NCBI RefSeq assembly: GCF_041624475.1
Contig: NZ_JBFJUX010000013.1
Span: 1 to 64,000 of the forward strand
From: Litorivivens sp041624475
GTDB taxonomy: Bacteria; Pseudomonadota; Gammaproteobacteria; Pseudomonadales; Spongiibacteraceae
DNA length: 64,000 nt
Reading direction: 5' to 3'
Of the stretch, positions 25,104 through 33,600 are shown one piece after another. The notes beneath the pieces were generated by a model, which ran no database searches, was not told the origin of the DNA, and worked only from the letters and a program-made list of their open reading frames with translations. The first letter of the stretch is position 1. Every line of letters starts with the position of its first letter. The position numbers were made by a program, and so were the translations under genes.

Positions 25104-27536
25104 ATGAAGAAACACCTGCTTTCAGCCCTCGCAATCTCAGTGACGCTACTAACACCCTCTGGCGGCAGCTCCGGTCTGCTTATGGCGCAGGCACTGGAGG
25201 AAGTCATAGTCACCGCCCAGCGCCGCAGCGAGAGCACTCAGGATATTCCCGTTGCCATCACCGGTTTCACCGGCAATGCGATCGAAAAGTTTGGGGTAGA
25301 AAGCACAAATGATGTGGGCGCCCAAGTCCCCAACATGCAGGTCAGCGGTCCCTATGGCGAGGTGCAACCGATCTTCTCCATTCGCGGCGTTAGCATGTCG
25401 GACTACAACTCCAACCAAGCCAGCCCTATTGGCGTGTATGTGGACGAAGCCTACCAGCCAGCGGTGTACTCCCACGGTGCTAACTTTTTTGACCTAGAGC
25501 GACTGGAGGTGCTGCGGGGACCGCAGGGCACCCTCTACGGCAAAAACACTACCGGCGGCGCCATCAATATGATTACCCGCACGCCGCAAATCGATACCGA
25601 ACTCAATGGCCGCATCCGGGCCGGTGTGGGCTCCTTCGACGCCACCGTGGGTGAGGCCGCCGTTGAGGGCACACTGATTCCCGGCACCCTCTCCGCCCGG
25701 GTCGCATTGATGTTCAAGAAAGATGACGGTTATCAGGAAAACCCGCTCGGTGGCGCCAACGGCGCACAAACCGACACCCGCGGCGGCCGACTGGCACTGA
25801 ACTGGGCGGTTAACGACAACACCACCGCCATACTGAAAGTTACCCGCACCGAAAACGATGCCAATACCGCACAGGTGCGCAATGAGCCCGGCGTCGATAT
25901 TCGCAATACCTCCAGCACCGCTAACTCCAACGGTTTTATCGATTACACCGGGTACTCGCGCCCCCATCAGGATCTGGACTTTCACGAAATAGAATCCAAC
26001 AAGATGGGGCCGCTGATCACTTCAACCGACACCGCCGTGCTCACCGTCACTGCGGACTTCCGGAACTTCTCTCTTGTCTCGGTCAGTTCCTACGGCGATG
26101 CCCAGTATTTTCAGGATGCCAACACCGACGGCTCACCGCTGCGACTGCTGGAGATCGACTGGTCATCCGACACCATTTACTACAGCCAGGACATACGCTT
26201 TGTCAGTGAATGGGAAAGTCCCTTCCAACTGATCGCCGGCCTGTACTACGGCTATGAAGATCTGGGCCTGCAAAATATCTACTGCATATTCGAAGACTTG
26301 CCGGACACGCGGGTGGGTGAAGAAAACCCGGACGCGATTGGCCTTGCGCCCTTTCTGGTGGGTTTCGGTTGCGTCGATCAGCGTCTGCGCACCGAAAAAG
26401 ACAGCCGCGCAGTGTATGGCCAACTTCGCTTTGAGCCTACCGACAGACTCGGCTTCGATCTGGGCTTGCGTTACACCGAAGATCGCAACGACATGCCCTA
26501 CTACAATACCTCGCGTTTAGACTACGACGGCACGCCCATCGGCACCTGGGTTCCAGGCAACTCTACCGGTCGCGACGAAGCCTTCACGCCGCTTATCGTA
26601 TCGCCCAATCAGATCGCCTACTGCCTGGCTAACCCCTCTGCCTGTGGCGCGGCTCCCGGCTACACCCACGGTGATTACACACTGGCCTCCCAAGACCCTC
26701 TGGAAGCGCTGGAGAAGGAATGGACCGGCAAGCTTGGTGTGGACTATGCGCTGACACCCGACATTCTGCTCTACGCCTCCTACAGTCGGGGCTATCGCAG
26801 CGGCAGCTATAATGGCGGGGTCTACTACCTCGAACGGGATCTCGACGACGCCTATGCCCGCCCGGAATTCATCGACGCCTATGAAATGGGCATCAAGGCG
26901 GACCTGCTAGACGGCCGCGCCCGCTTCAATGCAGCCGCCTTCTACTACGACTACACTGACCAGCAGTTTGTGAATGTGGTCGGCATTTCCGTTTTTCTCG
27001 AAAATGCTGGCGCATCTGAAATTCAGGGCGTAGAAGCGGAATTCCAATATCAGGTCAATGAGCGCCTGTTTCTGAATGCCGGCGTTGGGCTGCTCGATAC
27101 CCGCTACAAAGAATTGATGCTGGCTGACACCACCACCCTGGCCAACCCGGAGGATCAGGTGGACCTCGCAGGCAACGATTTGATTTCCGCGCCGGATGTA
27201 AACTTTAATCTGTCAGTAGATTGGGATGTGCTGGTAACTGACTACGGCTACCTCTCGTTGAACGTCAACGGCTCCTACCAAAGCAAGCAATGGTTCAGCG
27301 CCTACAACGACAAAGCCGAATACGAAGCCACCAAACAGGATGCCTACCACCTGCTCAACGCTCGGCTGAGCTGGTTCTCTGCTGACGACCGCTACAGTTT
27401 GGCGGCCTTTGTGAAAAATATCGAAGATGTGGAATACGATTACTACGCCATCGACTTGCAGGCTTCCTTTGGCTACACCTATTTTCTTTCCGGGCCGCCC
27501 AAAAGCTGGGGCGTGGAAGCAAGCTACCGCTTCTAG
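25104..27536 (+). CDS. TonB-dependent outer-membrane receptor
   Basis: An 810-residue receptor with a signal peptide (MKKHLLSALAISVTLL), a TonB box (EEVIVTAQRR), a plug domain (IPVAITGF to TLYGKNTTGGAINMITRTP) and a 22-strand barrel ending in the aromatic residue of GVEASYRF. The plug signature and GYRSGSYNGGVYY segment are typical of the large receptor family of aquatic gammaproteobacteria that take up sterol-like or plant-derived compounds, but the ligand cannot be told. It has an AAGAGGAAC ribosome binding site. It is divergent from the lipoprotein hydrolase. Confidence 0.95.
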   Translation: MKKHLLSALAISVTLLTPSGGSSGLLMAQALEEVIVTAQRRSESTQDIPVAITGFTGNAIEKFGVESTNDVGAQVPNMQVSGPYGEVQPIFSIRGVSMSDYNSNQASPIGVYVDEAYQPAVYSHGANFFDLERLEVLRGPQGTLYGKNTTGGAINMITRTPQIDTELNGRIRAGVGSFDATVGEAAVEGTLIPGTLSARVALMFKKDDGYQENPLGGANGAQTDTRGGRLALNWAVNDNTTAILKVTRTENDANTAQVRNEPGVDIRNTSSTANSNGFIDYTGYSRPHQDLDFHEIESNKMGPLITSTDTAVLTVTADFRNFSLVSVSSYGDAQYFQDANTDGSPLRLLEIDWSSDTIYYSQDIRFVSEWESPFQLIAGLYYGYEDLGLQNIYCIFEDLPDTRVGEENPDAIGLAPFLVGFGCVDQRLRTEKDSRAVYGQLRFEPTDRLGFDLGLRYTEDRNDMPYYNTSRLDYDGTPIGTWVPGNSTGRDEAFTPLIVSPNQIAYCLANPSACGAAPGYTHGDYTLASQDPLEALEKEWTGKLGVDYALTPDILLYASYSRGYRSGSYNGGVYYLERDLDDAYARPEFIDAYEMGIKADLLDGRARFNAAAFYYDYTDQQFVNVVGISVFLENAGASEIQGVEAEFQYQVNERLFLNAGVGLLDTRYKELMLADTTTLANPEDQVDLAGNDLISAPDVNFNLSVDWDVLVTDYGYLSLNVNGSYQSKQWFSAYNDKAEYEATKQDAYHLLNARLSWFSADDRYSLAAFVKNIEDVEYDYYAIDLQASFGYTYFLSGPPKSWGVEASYRF

Positions 27537-27637
27537 GGCGCCACTGATGTTAGATAGCCTTACCGCCGAGACGACAATAGTTGTCCAAGTCGGGCGCTGC
27601 GCAAAGTTTTGGCCTCGGGCAAACCGGGGCCATTCAC

Positions 27638-28498
27638 CTAGTACAGATTATGCGAATCTCTCAGCGCTTTTAAGAACGCTAGCCCGTCAAATGCCAGATC
27701 ATCCTGGCTTGGCGCCAATGGACGCCATATGGCTGCGGCATCTGCAATCGTGAGGCATTCTGGCGTAAAAGACTCGATGATGCAGTCGCCTTTGTAATCA
27801 ATTTTCTTAAGCGCTCTGGCCAACTCACTCCAGTACACCTGACCCTGCCCTGGCGTACCTCGATCACTTTCACTGGCATCGATATAAACCAGATCCTCAC
27901 CTGCCAGGCAGATCGCGTCAAAGAGATTTTTCTCTTCGATATGCATATGAAAGGTATCCAGGTGAATTCGAATATTCGAATGATTTACATCCTGAATAAG
28001 CGTTTTGACCTGAGCGCAAGTATTGACCAAATCGGTTTCGAATCGATTGAGTGGCTCGATTGCCAGAGTGACTCCTCGCTCAGCGGCCAGATGCGAGGCT
28101 TTGGTCAATCCATCGACGGCTCTATCCCATTCCCGTTTTCTTGCCTCATCAGATAAATGCCGTCTCTTCCCAACGGCAGAATATGCCGGCCCCGCCAGTA
28201 CCTTTACTTCGAGCTTCTCGCAGATTTCCAGCAATTCAGAAATATAGTTCAAACTGTTTTTCCGCACCGCCGGATCATCGTGTGTCAGATCTCTATCCGG
28301 ACCATAAGCCCCGGTCAAATACAGAGTCATGGGCGAATTCGCCAGCACGCTCTTTATCGAACGGATATCAATGAATGATGGATCCTCCACCGGCACCGTG
28401 AACGCCTCAAAACCCACTTCTGCCGCTTTCGTAATCAGCCTTGCTGAATCTGCAGTAAATGGGGATTGCCATACCCACGCATTAATACCGATCTTCAT
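27638..28498 (-). CDS. Sugar isomerase/epimerase (D-psicose/D-tagatose 3-epimerase type)
   Basis: A 286-residue TIM-barrel protein. The ketose 3-epimerase metal site is visible: Glu in LAIEPLNRFETD, Asp in IRIHLDTFHMHIEE, and Glu near the end in CIIESFTPE. The conserved SDRGTPGQGQVYW loop is also present; the usual His just before it is replaced (YIDASESDRG). It would epimerise a keto-sugar. By eye its DNA is lower in GC than its neighbours, which may mean recent transfer. It sits 46 bp downstream of the DUF3604 gene on the same strand. Confidence 0.88.
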   Translation of the reverse strand: MKIGINAWVWQSPFTADSARLITKAAEVGFEAFTVPVEDPSFIDIRSIKSVLANSPMTLYLTGAYGPDRDLTHDDPAVRKNSLNYISELLEICEKLEVKVLAGPAYSAVGKRRHLSDEARKREWDRAVDGLTKASHLAAERGVTLAIEPLNRFETDLVNTCAQVKTLIQDVNHSNIRIHLDTFHMHIEEKNLFDAICLAGEDLVYIDASESDRGTPGQGQVYWSELARALKKIDYKGDCIIESFTPECLTIADAAAIWRPLAPSQDDLAFDGLAFLKALRDSHNLY

Positions 28499-28544
28499 GC
28501 TCCAATCACCTATCTCTTCGCCCCCGATACATCAAAACAGCCTT

Positions 28545-30419
28545 TCACTTTTCGAGCTGCGGCCGATACCAGATCGCGGAAGTTACGGCCCGCTCCTGTA
28601 TCGAAACAGGATCAACAGGCTCCAAGCCCAGCTTCACTGCATCGTAGGTCGACCAGCGCGGAGTGGGTATCTCTATCACGCGGGCGTAATAAAATGCCTC
28701 GCGCCGCGGATCAAATTCCGGATCCGTCCAGACGGCGGCAAGCTGCGAAGCGCCGATACTGTTGCGATAGGTAGCGGTTTTTGCATCGACGGTATTGCCC
28801 ACCGCTGGCACCTCGCCGGTGACGGGATCGGGCTGGCGTTGATCGGAGAGGGCCACATCGTAGATTTTTTCATGGGATTGACCGCTTTCATCCACCCAGC
28901 CCTTGATAATCTGGATGCGATCCAGATTGCCGCTCTCCGGATCTTTCAGCGCCCAGACTGCAAAGCTCGGCGCATCGCCCTCACTCGCAGGGAGATCGCC
29001 GCCCATCGGAACGCCGGTTTTGTCCGCCAACTCGATGCGATTATCGCGTTCAGTCAGATCGTCGGGATAGCGCCAGCCACCGAAAAAGCGCACCGTCATA
29101 CGCGGGCCTGAGGTGGCATAGGTTTCCTTGCGGCGCATGGCATCAAACAGTGAATCGCGGGTATTCTCCTCGGCCCACACAGCGGCCAGGCCGGCGGCGC
29201 TCCACTGCTTTCCAAGATGCCGCTGCTCCGGCAACAGCATACTCTCGCCCAGGCGAATCCCTGCGCTACCATCAAGCAACGGTAGCTTGCCGTGATAGTT
29301 GTTTTCATCCGCCGGCGAGGAGGCATTGTGGCTGTCGGTGCTGCCTATCACGCCAAAACGGTAAGGGTTAAAGCCCTCGCTGTGCGCCATCTCTATACCC
29401 GTGCGCAGGGCATCGCGGATATAACTCCCCTGCGGACGGGACTGGGTGAGCTTTTGCGACAGCAAATGATCGTAAATCTCGAAGCCGGCAAAAGCATCTT
29501 CTTCGGAGCTCAAAGGGTGGGTCTCCGAGGAGCCCTTGACCTGAAAGATTTCACTGAGCGGTTCATTGTTCATTCGGCGCTGCGCATAATCTGCGTCAAA
29601 GGCGCTGCCATCGTAGGCCACCCTGTCATACATCCGGCCACCGCTGACATTGCCGTTGTGGGGAATGGCGAGATTGTCCATGCCCTGAGCACGCTGCTGT
29701 TCGAGAGCCGCCCAGAGATCACGGGGATCCTCTGAGTCCACCGAACTGAAAGGAACATCGGGTACGTTTTCGCTGCGGTAAATAACGTTCCGGTGCAGGT
29801 TTCGATCCTCCGGCATGGAACTCCATTCGTAGCCGACGAAGGCGGTAAAACGCCCCGGTTCGTTGAACTGTTGGGCCGTATCAATAATCTGCTGCCAGGC
29901 CTGCCGGGTAATCTGATCGGCCTCCGGCACCCCGACACTGTCCAGATCAAAACCCCACACCGTCCGCAAAAACGCCAGTGTGTTGCGCAGCGGACTGTCG
30001 TTGAGCAGGCGCTGTCGCAGGCTGCGTTGCGACAGCGGAAGCTCCGGGTCCAGATGGCGAACCACGCCCAGGTACTCTGAGTGATCCGTCACCGCAGCGA
30101 AGTCCAGCGGTCGACTGATGCGGATACTGTAACCGGCGCCGTGTTCGATCTCTCCACCGCGGGCAAAGATATAGGCATCCTCCGGCAGGGTGCGCACGCC
30201 CATGGTATAGGCGTCTGTCGACAGGCTCGTGTGAATATGCAGGTCACCCCAGAACAGGTTCCTATCCGGGTTGGCAGCCACTTTGGCCTTGAACGGCGGG
30301 GGCGCCGCCGTCGACTTGTCGAAGACGGGAAACAGGCTTGGGTCCTCGACTTTGCTGCAAGCGGCAAGCAGGCAGGCAACAGCGACGCATCCAGCAAGAC
30401 AGTATCGATCCATTGACAT
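28545..30419 (-). CDS. DUF3604 lipoprotein (PHP-like metal hydrolase fold)
   Basis: A 624-residue lipoprotein. The signal peptide ends in the lipobox LLAACS. The body carries DUF3604/PHP-like motifs: GDLHIHTSLSTDA (HxH), AAVTDHSEYLG, IPHNGNVSGG and GVIGSTDSHN, which together could hold a metal cluster. A start at 30419 is chosen so that the signal peptide is N-terminal. The family is frequent in marine proteobacteria and its reaction is unknown; PHP relatives are phosphoesterases or amidases. It is divergent from a TetR gene across a repeat-rich operator region. Confidence 0.85.
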   Translation of the reverse strand: MSMDRYCLAGCVAVACLLAACSKVEDPSLFPVFDKSTAAPPPFKAKVAANPDRNLFWGDLHIHTSLSTDAYTMGVRTLPEDAYIFARGGEIEHGAGYSIRISRPLDFAAVTDHSEYLGVVRHLDPELPLSQRSLRQRLLNDSPLRNTLAFLRTVWGFDLDSVGVPEADQITRQAWQQIIDTAQQFNEPGRFTAFVGYEWSSMPEDRNLHRNVIYRSENVPDVPFSSVDSEDPRDLWAALEQQRAQGMDNLAIPHNGNVSGGRMYDRVAYDGSAFDADYAQRRMNNEPLSEIFQVKGSSETHPLSSEEDAFAGFEIYDHLLSQKLTQSRPQGSYIRDALRTGIEMAHSEGFNPYRFGVIGSTDSHNASSPADENNYHGKLPLLDGSAGIRLGESMLLPEQRHLGKQWSAAGLAAVWAEENTRDSLFDAMRRKETYATSGPRMTVRFFGGWRYPDDLTERDNRIELADKTGVPMGGDLPASEGDAPSFAVWALKDPESGNLDRIQIIKGWVDESGQSHEKIYDVALSDQRQPDPVTGEVPAVGNTVDAKTATYRNSIGASQLAAVWTDPEFDPRREAFYYARVIEIPTPRWSTYDAVKLGLEPVDPVSIQERAVTSAIWYRPQLEK

Positions 30420-30556
30420 GGTTTGGCCCTTGGGCGGCTCAGGTATAGCAACAGTTTCGAGCAATGATAAAGCGTTTAGTGACGAGCTCTGTGAACATGC
30501 CGTCACTTAGCCTGAGAAAAGCACGCACTCCTACAAACACTGCGCATCTCTAGCAT

Positions 30557-30610
30557 TGACACTTTTTCAAATAGTGTCATCATTGGTGACACAAATCAAA
30601 TTTATGTCAC
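30557..30610. promoter_or_regulatory. TetR-type operator region (TGACAC/GTGTCA half-sites)
   Basis: Two overlapping inverted repeats: TGACACT (30557-30563) with AGTGTCA (30573-30579), 9-bp spacer; and GTGTCA (30574-30579) with TGACAC (30587-30592), 7-bp spacer. A further TGTCAC lies at 30605-30610. The cluster sits just upstream of the TetR gene in the gap shared with the DUF3604 gene. Confidence 0.6.
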
Positions 30611-30627
30611 CTCTCAGGAACAGCGAC

Positions 30628-31245
30628 ATGACCCTAGACGATAGCCAGCCACTTGCCGAACTCGATGCCAGTTCCAGCCACGACGAGCAGATGCGTTCGC
30701 GCCTGATGGATGCAGCGGTGGACTGCGTACACCGAATGGGCATCAGCAAGGTAGGCATGCGTCATATCGCGGAAGCCGCCGGCCTGGCTCGGCAGACGTC
30801 CTACAAGTATTACTCGAACAAATACGACGTTCTGGCCGACGCATTCAGGCGCGAAGGTTTGCGCTACAGCGAACAGCTTGCCGCTCATATTGAGAGCATT
30901 GAGGACGTAGAGAAACAGTTCGTCGAAGCCTTTCTGTTTGTGGTTGAAACCCTGCCCAAAAATCCTGTGCTGATGCTGCTGGTCGAGCCAGAGGATGGCT
31001 TTCTTGCCCACCTGGGTGTGAGCTACCACCCCTTCGGCCTGTTCGGCCAACTCGGTTTCAGGCGTATTTTTGAAGCTCACCCGACACTGGCGGCGCAGGC
31101 CGATGATATCTCCGAATACTGGGCTCGCAATGCATTGTCCTTTCTGACATTGAGCGGCACCCGTGAAAGAAAGCGTGCCGAGCTGATCGAGTACATCCGC
31201 TACCGCTTGCTGCCCGGCCTGCATCTCGATGAGCTGCTTCGCTAA
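30628..31245 (+). CDS. TetR-family transcriptional regulator
   Basis: A 205-residue regulator with the TetR N-terminal helix-turn-helix (GISKVGMRHIAEAAGLARQTSYKYYSNKYDVLADAF) and a helical ligand-binding C-terminal domain. The start at 30628 has CAGGAAC upstream and keeps the operator half-sites outside the coding region; upstream in-frame ATGs overlap those sites. It probably represses itself, the two genes downstream and the divergent DUF3604 gene. Confidence 0.9.
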   Translation: MTLDDSQPLAELDASSSHDEQMRSRLMDAAVDCVHRMGISKVGMRHIAEAAGLARQTSYKYYSNKYDVLADAFRREGLRYSEQLAAHIESIEDVEKQFVEAFLFVVETLPKNPVLMLLVEPEDGFLAHLGVSYHPFGLFGQLGFRRIFEAHPTLAAQADDISEYWARNALSFLTLSGTRERKRAELIEYIRYRLLPGLHLDELLR

Positions 31246-31286
31246 ACCGCTTCTACCACACAACAGAACGCCTGAGGATAACAACA

Positions 31287-32510
31287 ATGACAAACCTGCC
31301 CGCGTCCATCACCGAGCTCACGACTGACAATCTCACTGCACTGTTATCGGAATACAACCCCGGCGTTGTCGTGGATAAACTCGATATCACCGAACACGCT
31401 CACTGTGGCGACGGACTCGCGTCTACCGCTGATCGGATCGGATTGAAATTGCAGTACCGGGAAGGTACCAATCGAAAAGGCTTACCGGAGTGCATGAAAC
31501 TCAAAACGATCCTCCTGCACCGCTACCTGCGTTTTGGCATGCCGATGGTCATCGGAACCGCCAAAGTAGTCAGTTCTCTGGAGAAAATTCCTCTGCTGGG
31601 AAAACTGTCAGGGCCGACTATTTTTACCCTCATCAATATTTACCAGCGCTACTTCCCCCATGCGCCGGAAGCCATGTACCGCAATGAAGTCAATTTCTAC
31701 GGCAAGATCCGACCAGAACTCGAAATCGAGGCGCCGGCCTGCTATGCCAGTGTAATCAACGACAGGGACGGGCAGTTCGGCATCCTGATGGAAGATCTCG
31801 GGCTTCGCTCAGCGCGCTTTCCAAATGCCGTCGACGGTGTCAGCCTCAATGAAATGCGCAGCCTGATCGGCAACCTGGCCAAGCTGCATGCCCGCTTCTG
31901 GGAGAGCCCGCGACTGGAAGGCGATCTGGCCTGGCTACCGACGACCTGCGAAGGCGGCATGTTTCCCGTGTTTGACGCCATCGGCCTGAATATTATTCGC
32001 GATCAGGTGGCAAAGAACCCATTCAAGCAGGACCTGATCAAACCCCTGGGTAAAACAGTTGACGAGTTGTGGGAGGCCAACTGGCAGTCGCAGCGCATTA
32101 TCTACCGGCAACCGCACACCCTGCTGCACGGCGATACTCATATCGGTAACACCTATGTGCTGCCCGACAGCAGCGGCGGCCTGCTCGATTTCCAGCTGAC
32201 CGTACGCGGCCCCTGGTGTCATGACCTGACCTATCTGCTGATTACCGGCCTGGATATCGAACTGCGACAACAACACGAGCGGGAGCTGATCAATCTTTAC
32301 CGGGATGCGCTGGCCAGTCACGGGGTCCGGAATGTGCCAACTGAAGACGAGGCCTTCACACTGTACCGACAATCTGCAGTTTGGGGGCTGGTGATCGGCT
32401 GGCTGATCTGCCCGCCCCAGAACTACGGTGAGACGATCACCGCTGCCAACATCCGCAAGATGGTTACCGCCATGATCGATCTCGATTCGCTGGGGAGTCT
32501 GGAGGGGTGA
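31287..32510 (+). CDS. Ecdysteroid kinase/aminoglycoside phosphotransferase-like protein
   Basis: A 407-residue kinase-like protein. The catalytic (Brenner) motif is LLHGDTHIGNTYVL and the metal-binding Asp is in GGLLDFQLTVRGPWCHDL. The acidic ILMEDLG segment matches the hinge of the APH/EcKinase superfamily. Bacterial members are found beside lipid or terpenoid degradation genes and are presumed to phosphorylate a small hydroxylated molecule. It is 41 bp after the TetR gene and its stop overlaps the next gene, so it is in the TetR operon. Substrate unknown. Confidence 0.85.
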   Translation: MTNLPASITELTTDNLTALLSEYNPGVVVDKLDITEHAHCGDGLASTADRIGLKLQYREGTNRKGLPECMKLKTILLHRYLRFGMPMVIGTAKVVSSLEKIPLLGKLSGPTIFTLINIYQRYFPHAPEAMYRNEVNFYGKIRPELEIEAPACYASVINDRDGQFGILMEDLGLRSARFPNAVDGVSLNEMRSLIGNLAKLHARFWESPRLEGDLAWLPTTCEGGMFPVFDAIGLNIIRDQVAKNPFKQDLIKPLGKTVDELWEANWQSQRIIYRQPHTLLHGDTHIGNTYVLPDSSGGLLDFQLTVRGPWCHDLTYLLITGLDIELRQQHERELINLYRDALASHGVRNVPTEDEAFTLYRQSAVWGLVIGWLICPPQNYGETITAANIRKMVTAMIDLDSLGSLEG

Positions 32511-32944
32511 TTTTCCGACAGTCCATACGTTCCGACATAGAGATTGAGGCAACGAGCGATCGCCTTTGGCAGACCCTTTCCGACTTGGAGCAGTATCGCC
32601 ACTGGAACCGCTCAACCCGTTTCAACACAGCGCCGAAAGCTGGCAAAGTTCAGCTGATGCTGGTTAAGCTCGGCGTATTATGGCTACCCGTACCGGTGTT
32701 GATCCAGCACTGTAATGCCCGGCAAGGGCTGCGCTGGATTGGCGGCATCCCCGGCTTGATTACCGGCAGCCACTATTTTCAACCACAGGCTATTGATCAG
32801 AACCGCACACGCCTCGCCCATGGCGAGGATTTTTCCGGCCTGCTGGTACCCGGTCTGCTGCCCTTGCTGAGTAGGTCACTAAGCACTCTCTATGACACTA
32901 TCAACAGTGACATCAAAGCCTATTGCGAACGGGCCCGTCTTTAG
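32507..32944 (+). CDS. SRPBCC family protein
   Basis: A 145-residue protein starting at a GTG codon that overlaps the upstream stop (GTGA), with GGAGGG immediately before. It has the START/Bet v1-like helix-grip pattern: IRSDIEIEATSDRLWQTLSDLEQYRHWN at the N-terminus and a long C-terminal helix (TLYDTINSDIKAYCERA). Such proteins bind hydrophobic ligands. Cotranscription with the kinase-like gene suggests a shared lipophilic substrate. Confidence 0.8.
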   Translation: MIFRQSIRSDIEIEATSDRLWQTLSDLEQYRHWNRSTRFNTAPKAGKVQLMLVKLGVLWLPVPVLIQHCNARQGLRWIGGIPGLITGSHYFQPQAIDQNRTRLAHGEDFSGLLVPGLLPLLSRSLSTLYDTINSDIKAYCERARL

Positions 32945-32947
32945 AGA

Positions 32948-32968
32948 CTTGCCGCGAATCGCGGCAAG
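32948..32968. terminator. Hairpin between convergent genes
   Basis: CTTGCCGC-GAATC-GCGGCAAG stem-loop between the ends of the SRPBCC gene (+) and the LON-domain gene (-). There is no clear T-tract on either side, so it may act as a weak or factor-assisted terminator. Confidence 0.4.
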
Positions 32969-33006
32969 GTAATACTCTCATGTGCACAGCCCGCCGCCAG
33001 CCAGGC

Positions 33007-33600
33007 TTATTCTTCGTACTGACTCAGCAGGTCATGAATCGCATCGAGTCGATCAATCGGATCGCGCAGCACCATCAGCTCGTAGCGATCCACTTCCGGC
33101 AGGGGCAATAGCTGGGCGAGCTGGTTGCTCAGGCGGGTAGCGTCGCGGGTTTCCACTTCAATCCCTAGGCGCTGAACGTGGGGGTGTTCCGCAAGCCGCT
33201 GCAGCAGCGCCGTCCATTCGGCGTGTTCTTCCGGCAGCGGAATCGATGGTTCCTCGTCCCAGACTCTGGCCTCACACAACCAGAGACCATCGTCCTGTTG
33301 GTGCGGGTTGCTGATACTGAATCGCTCTTCCCCCTCTATCACGATACCCAGCAGGCCATTGGGCAGGGAATCCCAGTCCACGATGCGCGCCGATACAGCG
33401 GTGCTTTCGAAGCGCGTGTTTACGCCGGGGCGATCCACTTCCCGGCCCTGTGTCAGCAGTACCACGCCGAACTCACTTTCGTTTTTCATGGCCTTGCTGA
33501 CCAGCGCAAGGTAGCGCTGCTCAAATATCTGTAACGACAGACGCCCACCCGGCATTAACACCGTGCCGAGTGGAAACAGGGCTATTTCACGATCAGCCAT
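33007..33600 (-). CDS. LON substrate-binding domain protein
   Basis: A 197-residue stand-alone LON N-terminal domain (IALFPLGTVLMPGGRLSLQIFEQRYLALV, then GVVLL and GLLGIVIEGEERFSI). It lacks the ATPase and protease parts of Lon. Such proteins are common and of unclear function; they may act in protein quality control or ubiquitin-like binding. Its start overlaps the RND transporter stop by 8 bp. Confidence 0.9.
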   Translation of the reverse strand: MADREIALFPLGTVLMPGGRLSLQIFEQRYLALVSKAMKNESEFGVVLLTQGREVDRPGVNTRFESTAVSARIVDWDSLPNGLLGIVIEGEERFSISNPHQQDDGLWLCEARVWDEEPSIPLPEEHAEWTALLQRLAEHPHVQRLGIEVETRDATRLSNQLAQLLPLPEVDRYELMVLRDPIDRLDAIHDLLSQYEE

